DNA of 64,000 bases from Viscum album (Eukaryota > Streptophyta > Magnoliopsida > Santalales > Viscaceae): NCBI GenBank assembly GCA_963277665.1, contig OY728120.1, positions 423,838,138 through 423,902,137 on the forward strand, given 5' to 3'. Below are positions 11,387 to 22,150 of the stretch, in pieces. Positions within the stretch are counted from its first letter, which is position 1. Each line of letters begins with the position of its first letter. The notes under the pieces are model-generated. The model had not been told where the DNA came from. It worked only from the letters and a program-made list of their open reading frames with translations, and did not search any database. The position numbers and the translations under genes were made by a program.

Positions 11387-14300
11387 TGTAACACCATAAG
11401 ATTTGATATTACATTATTTCTTCAAAGTAATTCAATAACTTTCACTACACACAACACCGAGTTCAAGCACACCACGACTTACCAATCTTGTCGTTCAAAA
11501 GCGGTTATGAATAATATTAACTGAATTTTGAACATTATATAATCCTTATAATTTTAGAATCCATATTATGAGTTTCCTAGACATAATGTATGAACAAATT
11601 CATTTTTTTTCAGATGAAAGAAATATTTTTCAAAAAATGCATTTTTACCGCCTTTTAATGGTGAACCTTTTTTAAAAACAATATTTTAAACCTTTATATA
11701 TTCAATTTGAAAAAATAAACTTCTTATTTAGAATCGGTACATATGAATTTAGTTTCAATAAATTTTTAGTGTTTTTCTGATAACTTTCATATTTGGGTGA
11801 ATAGTGAAAAATACAATATTTTAACTGAAAACAACCTTTTTAATCAAAATAACATATCCTGTTGAATTATACATTTTAATTGTTTGGAAGTATAATTAGA
11901 TTATATTTTTACCATTTAATTCAATGATGGTCATTCTAAGTAATTTCACTTTGAAATTGGACACAAACAAGTGTCAATGATTTGATAGTTATTATTTCTT
12001 AAAAATATGCCTTTTGGTTTTGGCAACTGAATTTAATTTTAAATTAATTAATACAACTTCTATGTCATTAAATTGGTAAAATATAATTCATTACTGAATT
12101 TGTAATATCAAAATTTTCTTAAGGGAAATATTTGGTATTTTTCTGAAAACTTTCAATATTTAATAAATAGTGAAAAACACAGACTTATTGTTTAAAACCG
12201 ACTTTTTATAATTATTTATTTTATTTAAATATAATTTAGGTCAAAATAGATACATAATACTGATATAAATTCAATGTAATTCATTGGAGTCAGTTTAGAA
12301 TAATTTTATATATATAAAAAAATTTATCGAACCTTTTACCGTCTTTTACCCACCTCCTAGGAGAATTTTCAATTTTACATAAAACATAATTTACCGCTTC
12401 TATGAGTCTAATTTAAAAAATCCAAGAGACACGGTTGATATTAGAAAGTAAAATTTTGTTCAATAAGATTAAAATAATTTTTGGTGAACAATAACTTTTT
12501 ACTTTTAATTATCACTGTTAAAAGTAAATAGGGTAATTAAGGGTAAAAAGGATATTATTATTACCCTAACACATGTACTAATTCTATTGTATAAGTATAA
12601 TTCGAACAAAAAAACCTTAAGAATAAAATATGAACCTATTTGGTCCACTTGGATTAGATTAGGACATTTATTATTATTTAATTCAAAGAAGAGTTAAAAG
12701 TTTTAAATTCAATGTTTAATAACTAATTTTTTTTAATGTAGGGTTATACAAGAGATAAATTAGAATATAAATATTCATTAGAAAGAAAAAATAATTTTCT
12801 ACATAAATGTATTTTATTTATAATTTTTAGACAATATATAATTAAATTTATTTATGACAAATTGATTATGCGGTAATTACCATATTAATGAAAGATTTAA
12901 ATAATTGACATTTTAAATATCCAAATAAATGTAATTTGATAATTTTTTTTGAGTTAAACTAATTTTAATGGTTAATATGACATGTTATGGTTGGTTAGAT
13001 AATTTTTTTTGATGTAATAATTATTTTATGAATTTAGAAAAAACAAAATACCAAATTGTGTCAAAATTGACATAAAAGAGTTTTTAAAAAAAATATTATA
13101 TTATTAATTGATATTTTATTCCTAAAAATCAATGGTTCAGCCAAAAGACTTATATAATGATAGGTGTGTCATTAATGAACCACTTGGGGATCTCTTGGAA
13201 GTGTATAGGATGTTTATTAACCATATAATATAAAAATACAAAGAGACATTGTAAATGTCAAACTATTTAACTAAGAGTTAAATCTAAAAGATAAAGTTAA
13301 TATAGTAACCTAAAAATGTCTAAAACCTATTAGTTGAGTGGTTTTCGACAAATACCCACATTAGAATTTAAATAATATATTTTTGAGCCATTAGAAACCA
13401 AAAATTATTTTATTATAAAATAATATTTCTAGCTTTTCGTAGGGTGCCCCTCACCCCTCTTATAAAAGGGAACTCCCTCTACTCTCTAATTATTACCTTC
13501 AGAGCTATTTGGCTTGGAAAACCCCAGCCCAAATACCCTCTCAACTATCCCCCCTTCATCCAAGAGGACTTACTTTAGTCAGAAATCCAACCTAAGGAGC
13601 TCTTTTGGTCAAATAAAAATGAAGAACCTGAAGAAGAGGTAAATATTTCATCACCTCATTCAAGTTTTTTTCTTCTTCCACTTCCTCTTTATTTTTTGTT
13701 TCCATTCTAAAATAATAACTCCAGTATCTTGGTACAACCATATTCATTATTCTATCCATCCTTTGAATGACATGTCACCATACATGTGTACGTACGACTT
13801 ACCGTCTCCACGTCGTGGTGTAATTGTTATTCAATACATTATTATTTGGATGGTTATAATAGTGAAGTGTAATTGCTGTAAATAAAAAATATAACATGAT
13901 AATTATTCTCTATATATGATATAACATCCAATTATATAATATTTTTATATCAAATGAATGATATTTTCGCTCATGCGTATGAACCGATTACCGTCTCCAT
14001 GAACGCGATGAGATTCATTCCCCATCATATGCATTCAAGACTAATTTTCATTAAATGATTAAAAATAATGTTTAGAGACTTAAAATAATTCTGAATATGG
14101 ATAATATACATCCTATACATAAAAAACATTACTTATGTGAAAAATCATATAAAGGAAAATGAATCAGTTAACACTTGAAACGACCATAATACTAAGATAT
14201 TATTAGCAAAGCAATGTTAAAAGATCATATATGATATCATATTAATGTATATGATTCTTGTATAATTTAATAACAATTATTTAACCATTATAAAAGTTGT

Positions 14301-15627
14301 TAAACTACCCTCGACCAAGTAAAAGTACAAGTTAAGTGTTAATTTCACAATCTCTTTATTATCCGAGGTTGTTTTTACGTAAGTATCTATTGGGACTTCC
14401 TTATTATCCACATCCATGTTTTCATAAAAAATGCATTTCAAAACATTTTTACTATTTACTAGGCTATGGGATAAAGTCATTTTTACCATTTTTTGACTTT
14501 TTATAATATTTTTATAAAGGAATCTTTCCTTCATTTTCCAAAAAAATGTACTTTATGACCTTTTCGACAAAATTTACGTAAGAATTTTTTTTAACTTATA
14601 CGACGAGTGTGGCCATTTTCTACCGTTATAACATCGTCGAAGCTTCCCTTAAAAGATTATAAGAATATTTTCAAATATAAATTCTTTATTTTATAATTTT
14701 TTGAGCTTTAAATTATTTAAAAATATAAAGAGATATTTCTCTAATTAGGTTTTGATTTCATACATGTCAACATCCTTTGATGGATTTTAAGTTTGTTTGA
14801 AGTTGATTTATTATGGTACAAAACTTACATATTGTATTGAATGTTTTGTGATATTTTTGACTTTGGATGTGTTATTTCATATGATTCATGGTTTATGGAT
14901 AATGTATTGACATTTTTTATGGAAGTTTTAATATGAATTTTTATGTTATTTTTAAACCTTTTTATATGGGGAATGCATTAGACTTAGTAAGTGATGGGTG
15001 GATCCTGCTATAGCTCCTTGATGCATCAGTAGGTCTCATGAGACAAACTAGTGTCTTATCACAAGGCCTTGACGAAATTGTATTTGTAGTCTTGGCACAA
15101 GTCCTTGACTATGTGGTTATAAAATTCTGGCATTATGCATTCTATCATTATGAAAGTGGCTATTGATATTGCATGTGATTATTCAACTAGTTGAATATCC
15201 ATCTGAGTATGTAAATGGAATTATTTTGATTTATATTTTACATATTCTGATTAATTTTACGTTGAAAAGGATTTTTTTAGTTATATACATTTCCTTAAAT
15301 TTTTATGCTTATTTATGAATGTTTTTTTCTATATTTTTATCCTTACTGAGCATCTGAGCTCACCCCATTCTATGTTTTATTTTTAACAGGATGCGAAGAA
15401 GTATATTATGAATGAACTACAAGGATAGTATATGGTATCTCTATGTTGCCTATGGAAAAAATTTTGTTGTAGGTTTTCATTTTATGATGTAATGTAGACC
15501 TTATGAATTTATCTAGTACTTCCAAGTCTACTAAACTAATCGGTCTTTCGAGACTTGATCTTTTGTGATCATGCCAATGATACGTAATAGTGCACCGACT
15601 CTAGGCTTTTGGGGGCGAGGCGTTACA
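11387..15627 (+). repeat. E2 3' LTR (LTR C)
   Basis: 4241 bases, TGTAACACCATAAG to ...GGCGAGGCGTTACA, collinear with LTR B. Its TATA box is intact at 13461-13467 (TATAAAAGGG). Differences from LTR B are mostly scattered substitutions, many of them C/T and G/A changes as expected after long cytosine methylation. The longest open frame inside (85 codons on the - strand around 14277-14534) has no counterpart of the same length in LTR B and is taken as chance. Confidence 0.93.
13461..13467 (+). promoter_or_regulatory. Putative TATA box of LTR C
   Basis: TATAAAA in CCCCTCTTATAAAAGGGAAC, at the position equivalent to 6863 in LTR B. Confidence 0.72.
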
Positions 15628-15632
15628 CTCTT
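15628..15632. repeat. Target-site duplication of E2, right copy (CTCTT)
   Basis: CTCTT directly after the GTTACA end of E2, identical to 4783-4787. The following TATTTGTTATTACC continues LTR A, matching CTTTATTTGTTG in LTR B. Confidence 0.93.
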
Positions 15633-17590
15633 TATTTGTTATTACCATTCTAAAATAATAACTCCAGTATCTTCTATATATTGTGATTTTATTAAAATGG
15701 TACAACTATATTCATTATTCTATACATCATATGAATGACAAAGTCACCATACGTGCGTAAGTACAACTTAGGGTCTCCACGTCGTGGTGTAGATTGTTAT
15801 TAAAACACTTCATTATTTAGATGGGTATAATAATGAGTATAAATGATGTAAATAATAAATATAACAAGTTAATTATTCTATATATATGATATACCATTAA
15901 AATTATATACGATTTCACCATCAATATAATTATATTTTCACTCATGTGTACATATGGATTACCGTCTCCACGAATGCGATGAAATTCATTCCCAATCGTA
16001 ATAATTCAAGAATAATTTTCATTTTATGATTAAAAATAATGTTTAAGAACTTAATATCATTCTGGATATGAATAAAATACATCCTATCCATAACAAACAT
16101 GACTTATGTAACAGATCATACAAAGGAAAATAGATCAGTTAACACCCGAAACAATGATGCTACAAATATTTTATTAACAAACAAATATTATAAGATCATA
16201 TATGATATAATATTTACTTATATGGTTCATGAATAATTTAATAACAAGGATTAAACTATTATATAGGAGGTTAATGTACCCTAGACCAAGGAAACGTACA
16301 AGGTAAGGGTCAATTCTACAATCTCTTTACTTATCTGAGGTTGTTAATACATAAGTATCTACTAGGACCTCTTTATAATCCACATCTATGTTTTCTTAAG
16401 AAATTTATTTCAATTTTTTTTATATTTACTAGAAAATTGGTTAATGTAATTTATAACCTTATTTGACCTTATATGTTTTTAAAGGAATCTTTCTATCTTT
16501 TTACAAACAAGGTACTTTATGACCTTTTTGACAAAAATAAGGTAAGAATGTTTTTTTAAATTATACAGTGGGTGAGACTATTTTTCTCCATTATAACATC
16601 ATCGAAGCATTTCATACAAGATTATAAGAATATTTTCAAAATAAATGTTTTCTTTTATAATTATATGACTTTTAAATGATTTCAAAATAGAAAGAGATAT
16701 TTCTCTAGAAAGTTTTGATTTCATATATGGCAACATCCTTTGATGGATTTTAAGATTGCATGAAGTTGGTTTATTATGATACAAAACATTCATATTGTAT
16801 TGAAGGTTTTGTGACATGATTGACTATGGATGTGTCATTTTTACATGATTCATGGTTTGTGGAAAAAATATTGACATTTTTATGCTAGTTTTAATTTGAA
16901 TGTGTATGTTATGTTTAAACCTTTTCATGTGTGGAATGCATTGGATTTAATCAGTGATAGGTGGAGCCCGCTATAGCTCCTCGATTCATCAGTAGGTCTC
17001 ATGAGACAAACTAGTGTCTTGATATAAGGCTTTGACAAAATATTATTTTTAGTCTTGGCACAAGGCCATGACTATGTGGTTAGGAAGTCTGGAATTATGC
17101 ATTCCATCATTATGAAAGTGGCTATTGATATAGCTTGTGATTATTTGACTAGTAGAATATCCATGTGAATAAGTAAATGCCATTATTGGATTTTATCTTT
17201 GCCATATTATGATGAAGTTTATGTTTAAATGGATTTTGTTTTAGTCTTATACATTTCCTTAAATGTTTATGTTTATTTATGAATGTTTCCTCAATATTGT
17301 TATCCTTATTGACCATCTAAGCTCATCCCTTTCTATGATTTATTTTTCCCAGGATGTGAAAAATTATTTTATGGTTGAACTACAGGGATAGGATAAGGAT
17401 ATAAGTGTGTTCAAAAGGGGAAAAAATGTTGTTGATGTTATTATTTCATGATGTAATGTAAAACATATGAATGTATCTATTACATCCAAGGATACTAAAC
17501 AGATCAGTCTTTCAGGATATGATTTCTTGTATCATGCCAATGTTATGTAATAATGCACAGAATCTGGGTAACTGGGGTTGGGGAGTTACA
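15628..17590 (+). repeat. E1 3' LTR, part 2 (LTR A, right of E2)
   Basis: Resumes LTR A after E2 (its first five bases are the target duplication). It aligns with 7087-9054 of LTR B and 13690-15627 of LTR C, including CACGTCGTGGTG, ACACCCGAAAC, GGTCTCATGAGAC and the terminal GGGGTTGGGGAGTTACA block. It ends at 17590; the next bases belong to copia element E3. Confidence 0.92.
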
Positions 17591-17591
17591 T

Positions 17592-18236
17592 TGACACCAT
17601 GGATATGGAATTTTGCAAGAGGGTTCTTTTTCAATTAAATGGATGAGATATAAAATTCCATAAATAGAAGGTAAAAGTCCTTCCTTGACTTATCCATTAA
17701 TAACATGCCACTCATGATGTACCCAACGTACCCTACTTCCATTTAATAGTATGTGTGACGGTTTTCATCAGTAGATCAAAGTGAAAAAGTCATGACACAT
17801 ATTAATGACAATATTAATGTATAAGTATAATTACACACACTCGTATATAGGAATATCCAATTACACCAAAAAATAAGGAATTCCTTATGGCGGGTCTGTT
17901 CTCATAATCTCCTGTCTTGGAGCTTACCAAGTGAAAAATTGATGAGAGGAATTATCGTATTCCTACAAGTACTTACACCTGACAGTCTATATGATATGTG
18001 TCCCATAATATTATATAATCCATATCTAAAACTATATTTAAGAATATTGCGATAGTATTTCAAGCTTCTCATCATAGTAGGGAACTACAATGACCTTATC
18101 AATGAAAAAAATAATCTAGTACATTATTACATCACAATCATGAAGAATAATGAAGTATATGTAATAAGATGTTTAATATTTAAATACAATAAATTTGAAT
18201 GTAATCAATGTGAAAAAATTTGGTTCTAGGACACCA
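17592..18236 (-). repeat. E3 3' LTR, first 645 bases (truncated by E1 insertion)
   Basis: On the minus strand it starts TGGTGTCCTAGAACC and aligns with the start of the 5' LTR (TGGGGTCCTAGAACA at 26344) across its whole length, including CTTGGTAAGCTCCAAGACA. It stops at CCATGGTGTCA, next to the GTTACA end of E1; the equivalent point in the 5' LTR is 25697. The missing part corresponds to 24345-25696. Confidence 0.9.
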
Positions 18237-18250
18237 AATCTAACAAAATA
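18237..18250 (-). other. E3 polypurine-tract position (decayed)
   Basis: Minus strand CCAAGTGATATTTTGTTAGATT precedes the LTR start in three overlapping pieces; plant copia elements usually have a purine run (AAGTGGGAGA-like) here. The purine run is broken by T residues. Confidence 0.5.
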
Positions 18251-19700
18251 TCACTTGGACTAGAGCCAAACTACCTGTGAATTTTAGTCCGCTAGACCTC
18301 ATATGATGATCATGTTTCTACTGAGTCAAGGCTTTAGTCAAGGGCTCCACCATGTTGTCTTCCATGGAAATACAGATCACTAAAACTTCACCTCTCTGAG
18401 TAAAATCTCATAAGAGGTGATACTTCTAAAGTATGGGCTTTTTCCTCTAATTTGACCTTGGATCTTTTGCAAGAGCCACCATTGTAGTATTATCACAATA
18501 GAGTTTGATGGGATCTATACTGCTAGGTGCCACATCATGCTTCTGGACAAATCTTCACATCCAAAATTCTTTGTTAGATACCTCAGAAGTTCCAATATAC
18601 TAGGACTCTAATATATAATTTTCAACTACACTGTGCTTTGATCTCTTCCATCTCACTACACCTCCATTCAATGTGAATATGTATCCCATTTGTGACTTCA
18701 GGTCATCTTGATCAGTCTGGAAACTAGCTTCTTCATATCCTCTAATGACTAGTTCTTCATCTCCACCATAAACTATGAACATATCCTTAGTACACCTCAA
18801 ATACTTGAGGATGGTCTTGATTTCCATCTAATGTTGGTCTCCTAGGTCTTCTTGATATCTGCCTACCACACTCAATGCATAGGGGACATCCAGCCTAGTA
18901 CATAGCATGTCATATATGACTAACCCAATTGCAGATGCACATGGATTCATTTCCATTATATTTATTTCATCATGTGTCTGAGGACCCATTTTCTTAGAAA
19001 TATGAATGCCATGTGACACTACCCACAATCCACTCTTGGATTATTCCATACTAAATCTCTTTATTATCTTATCAATGTATTTACTTTGAATTAGGACCAG
19101 TAATCTCTTGGATCTATCTTGATGGATCTTGATCCCAAGAATATATGTTGCCCCAACCCTGTTCTTCATGGAGAAGTATTGATTCAATCATTCCTTAACA
19201 GACTGTAAGACTGGTATCTCGTTTCAAGTAAGTAATATGTCATCAACATATAATGTTAAGAAAATGACTTCACTTCCACTAAACTGTTTGTAAAAACATG
19301 GCTCACATTCATTCTTGATAAAACCAAATTTTTTTAGAGATTCAGAAAAACTAATGCGCCATGGCCAGGATTCTTGATTTAATCCATAAATGAATTTCTA
19401 AAACTAGCATACCTTATTGGCATCCTTTGGGGTCATAAACCCTTCAGGTTGTGTCATGTATACATCTTCCCGAAGGTTCCTATTAAGGAAGGATTTTTTG
19501 AAATCCATTTTCCAAATCAAATAGTCATGGTAAGCGATAATGGCCAATAGAATTACAATGGATCTTATCATTACAACTAGTTAAAAGGTTTCATCATAGT
19601 CAATACATTGACACTACTTGAGCCCTTTTGTAACTAGTCACACATATTAGGTACTGATTTTTCCTTTTATATCTAGTTTCTTATTGAATACCAACTTTCA
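18251..19700 (-). pseudogene. E3 reverse transcriptase and RNase H (broken)
   Basis: Copia-type polymerase domain. The RT active site YVDD is intact at 19250-19239 (minus), followed within three codons by a stop. Downstream come the block RLDVPYALSVVGRYQEDLG, then ILKYLRCTKDMFIVYGGDEE, and RNase H ELVIRGYEEASFQTDQDD, with Glu where the family has the first catalytic Asp, then GYIFTLNGGVVRWKRSKHS. A stop lies just before the usual EYIA motif; YCDNTTMVALAKDPRS and the terminal NMVEPLTKALTQ-type block are still readable to about 18300. RT residues upstream (MTQPEGFM-like) are seen on the minus strand near 19440. At least four stops or shifts exclude function. Confidence 0.92.
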
Positions 19701-20296
19701 ACAAATAGTATTTACATCAACGAGATGATCTACCAAAATCCATACATGGTTTGGTACATGGAATCCATTCAAAATTCATGGATTCTTTCCACTTGACAAC
19801 ATATGTTCCACTTACTACTTCTTTATAGGTTATAGGATCATTATTATCAACTAATAATGATTCACCATCCTCTGTAACTAGAAAACTGTACTGTTATGAT
19901 TCTCTAACCTCTCTCGTACTCCTAAATAGTTCTTGTGTCTTTGGAAAAGTTCTTTCTTCATTGGGGCTTTGTGGAATCTATTCATGTACCAACTCTTATG
20001 TACCATGAGCCATAACTTCAACAAAGCCTATCTCCCTTTCACTATCTCTTTTTAGAAATGTGCTCCCTCTCAAGGAATATGTTGTGTCATTCCACTATAA
20101 CATTTTTTTATGAGGGTTTTTAGAGGAATATATCCTCATTTCCTTATGGTATCCTATAAAGGTACACTTTTTTCCTTGGGGTGCAAGATTGTTACCTGAA
20201 GAGGACTTAACAAATGCATGAATTCCCCACACATGTAAATTTAGTAACATGGATTTACATCCACTCTAGAGCTCATATGAAAAACTATATATCGAT
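19701..20296 (-). pseudogene. E3 integrase C-terminal / linker to RT (highly decayed)
   Basis: Between the recognisable integrase core and RT, the minus strand keeps the expected spacing and fragments such as the GYHKEMRIYSSK-like stretch near 20140 (family: zinc-less C-terminal part with GYPKE..GYYFY) and an acidic/serine-rich linker near 19850-20000. Several stops occur in every frame. It is assigned by position between two identified domains rather than by strong motifs. Confidence 0.65.
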
Positions 20297-20868
20297 TTAT
20301 TTTGATCTTGGATTAGTATGTGTGCCACTGTTTATAATGAATATCCCCAAAAAGAATAATAGAAGACTCACATGACAAATAATTGATCTCACCATGTCTA
20401 ACAAGGTGCAGTTCCTCCTTTCGCTCACACCATTCCACTTAGGCATGTAAGGATTAGTGAGTTGGGATAAGATCCAAAACTCCTGTAAGTAATCAATGAA
20501 GTCTTGATTAAGATATTCTTCACCTTGTCCTAAGAAATATTTCGCAATCTTCTTACCAAGCTGGTTCTCAACTTCATTCTTGTATTCTTTGAACTTTTCA
20601 AAAGAATCTAACTTATACCTCATTAAGTAGATATATCCATATCTACTAAAATAGTCAATAAAAATTATGATGTAAGAGTACCCTCCCCTATCTTTAACTG
20701 GAAATGGTCCACAGACATCATTATGAACCAATTCAAGAATCTCTTTTTCCCTTTCACCTTTCCCATTAAATTGGTATTTGTTAATTTTCCTTGTAAACAT
20801 GCATGACATACTCTAAGTAGTTTTAGTTTGAATGAATATAAATGTCCATATTGATGTAACCCTATCAA
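20297..20868 (-). pseudogene. E3 gag-pre-integrase and integrase core (broken)
   Basis: Minus strand: GLHQYGHLYSFKLKLL and CHACLQGKLT give the zinc-binding pre-integrase with its CxxC. The core follows: ELVHNDVCGPF (first catalytic Asp retained), YIIIFIDYFSRYGYIYLM, FEKFKEYKNEVENQLGK, then FLGQGEEYL, where the second catalytic Asp of the usual RxDRGGEY block has become Gly, and WNGVSERRNCTLLDMVRS, which keeps the catalytic Glu. A frameshift separates the zinc part (20868-20780) from the core (20809-20297). This is the longest surviving open stretch of E3, 170 codons, but the altered catalytic residue and the frameshift make it non-functional. Confidence 0.93.
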
Positions 20869-21404
20869 GAATTTCTTGTTTACATGACCTAGCCGGTGAT
20901 TCCAATGATGGGTGTGGTATGAGTAAGACGAAGTATCATTGTTATCAATTTACATTACTTGGATTGTTTAATAGAACATGTAAAGGTCATTGTATAAATG
21001 TTCCCTACCAAAACAAATGCTATATTTTTAAAATAAGAAACATTCATTTACCAACATGAACACAAATCCATTGGTATATAATCAGTATATAGAAATAATT
21101 TTTTAGTAACCTAAGACATATAATAACAACCCTTTAACACCATGATCATCCCAGTTGGCATCGTGAGGTTGTAGTCCCCAATAGCTACAACAGCGTGTCT
21201 GGCTCCATTGGCTGCTCATATCTCTACCTCCCCTCAGTCAGTCTTCCTGAATTTTCTTGGTTATTGTATTTGGATACATATGTTATTAACAAAAGTTGTA
21301 TCTAATACCCAATTTATAGAAACATATATATTTCCTTCAATAAAAAATTCACTTGAAGATTCTCCTTACTTCTTATATTGGGTGCCATTTTTCTTCTAGC
21401 GGCC
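20869..21404 (-). pseudogene. E3 protease (broken)
   Basis: Aspartic protease that would process the copia polyprotein. Minus strand near 21320-21290 reads SINWVLDTTFVNNIC; the active-site triad normally DTG is DTT (21302-21294). Downstream, after a stop, are a GEVEI segment, NGARHAVVAIGDYNLTMPTG and then GCYY, matching the conserved sequence after the copia protease. Homology fades in 20869-21100 before the gag-pre-integrase region. Gag and protease share one polyprotein frame in this family, but the frame is interrupted several times here. Confidence 0.88.
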
Positions 21405-22150
21405 CTTCCTTCCACAGGCTAAACAAACAGCCTCTTATTCTCGTTCCTTCCCTTTGATATTCTCTTTCTTGGAAGGGAGTGAAAAAGATTTGGGCATAAA
21501 CTCTTTTCCTTCCCTTTCCTCTTATTCACAATAAGGATATAAGGCTTGTCACACATCATATATTTTTCCACATGGCGAATGAGGATAAGAATATAAAATA
21601 GATACATCTCAATGTAGTTCATATTAAAATTAACAATAAATCATGAGATGATCTGAGGCAGTGATGTGAGAATGAGATCAGTGCCCAGTTCTTCTAGGAT
21701 TTTAAACCCTATAACCTCCAGGAGATGAATGTAGCTAGTGAGATTGCCTACATGAGGCCTAGCAGGGCACCCTCTCTAAGATAACTCTAAAAGAGTTACT
21801 TGGAGATCTCAAATTGTTATTTTCTTTCTCTCTCATTGTAAAGACCACAAAGGTGATAGAGCATGCTCTAGGAATACATTTTTTCAGTAGACTTATTGAG
21901 CTCACTAGACATTTATGATAGAATCAAACATTGGACATCAACTGTGTCATTCATATGTTTCTCATAGACCAAGAACTCTTCGTCACTCACCTCTTGGACA
22001 GGAGTAATAGGTAATGCTGAATCTAGCACGTACAACTTCCGTTCATGGTGTAGAATAACCTGATAGCATCTTAACCATTCCTAGATGTTTCTTCAAGAGA
22101 GGAATTTTTATTTATCAAAAATAGATCAAAAGGATAGTTTGGTTGATGAG
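21405..22150 (-). pseudogene. gag: E3 gag (broken)
   Basis: Minus strand translation shows LHHERKLYVLDSALPITPVQ and, in the same frame, SDEEFLVYEKHMNDTVDVQC with MSSELNK after a stop (about 22090-21880), typical of copia Gag UBN2-type domains. FEISK.LF and a glycine/proline-rich ALLGLM stretch follow with stops. The zinc-knuckle region is marked by CLACGRKGR near 21420-21395 but lacks the His/Cys second half. The N-terminal 30 or so residues are not identifiable, so the right boundary is approximate. Confidence 0.82.

Larger units (their letters stand above)
4788..15627 (+). mobile_element. E2: gag-only non-autonomous gypsy element (TR-GAG/LARD-like) nested in E1
   Basis: A complete insertion of 10,840 bases with LTRs 4788-9054 and 11387-15627, TG...CA ends and a perfect CTCTT duplication. 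The internal region is only ~2.33 kb: a degenerate tRNA-iMet-type primer site, a broken gag with zinc knuckles, a SINE relic, no recognisable protease, RT, RNase H or integrase, and a polypurine tract. The LTRs are of the same family as LTR A, so it landed in a relative. Lack of pol implies mobilisation by an autonomous relative such as an E1-type element (inference). In the first 137 aligned bases I count 24 differences between its LTRs, so it is old despite being the youngest layer here. Confidence 0.92.
1..17590 (+). mobile_element. E1: Ty3/gypsy chromovirus (Tekay/Del-like), 3' half, interrupted by E2
   Basis: A + strand LTR retrotransposon seen from the start of RT to the end of its 3' LTR; the 5' LTR, gag and protease lie left of the window. 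Order is RT, RNase H, integrase, chromodomain-like tail, polypurine tract, LTR, which is the gypsy order (integrase after RT). The tail motif series (LLRKNMPDP, EEPVNILD, RNHKIEKETWE) is typical of plant chromoviruses with long LTRs such as Del/Tekay; the lineage name is inference. E2 (4788-15627) is inserted in the 3' LTR. The right end falls inside the 3' LTR of copia element E3, so E1 is younger than E3 and older than E2. All reading frames are broken. Confidence 0.9.

Noticed and set aside
20297..20809. The 170-codon minus-strand frame as a functional gene.
   Set aside because: It is the copia integrase core with a catalytic Asp replaced and frameshifts on both sides.
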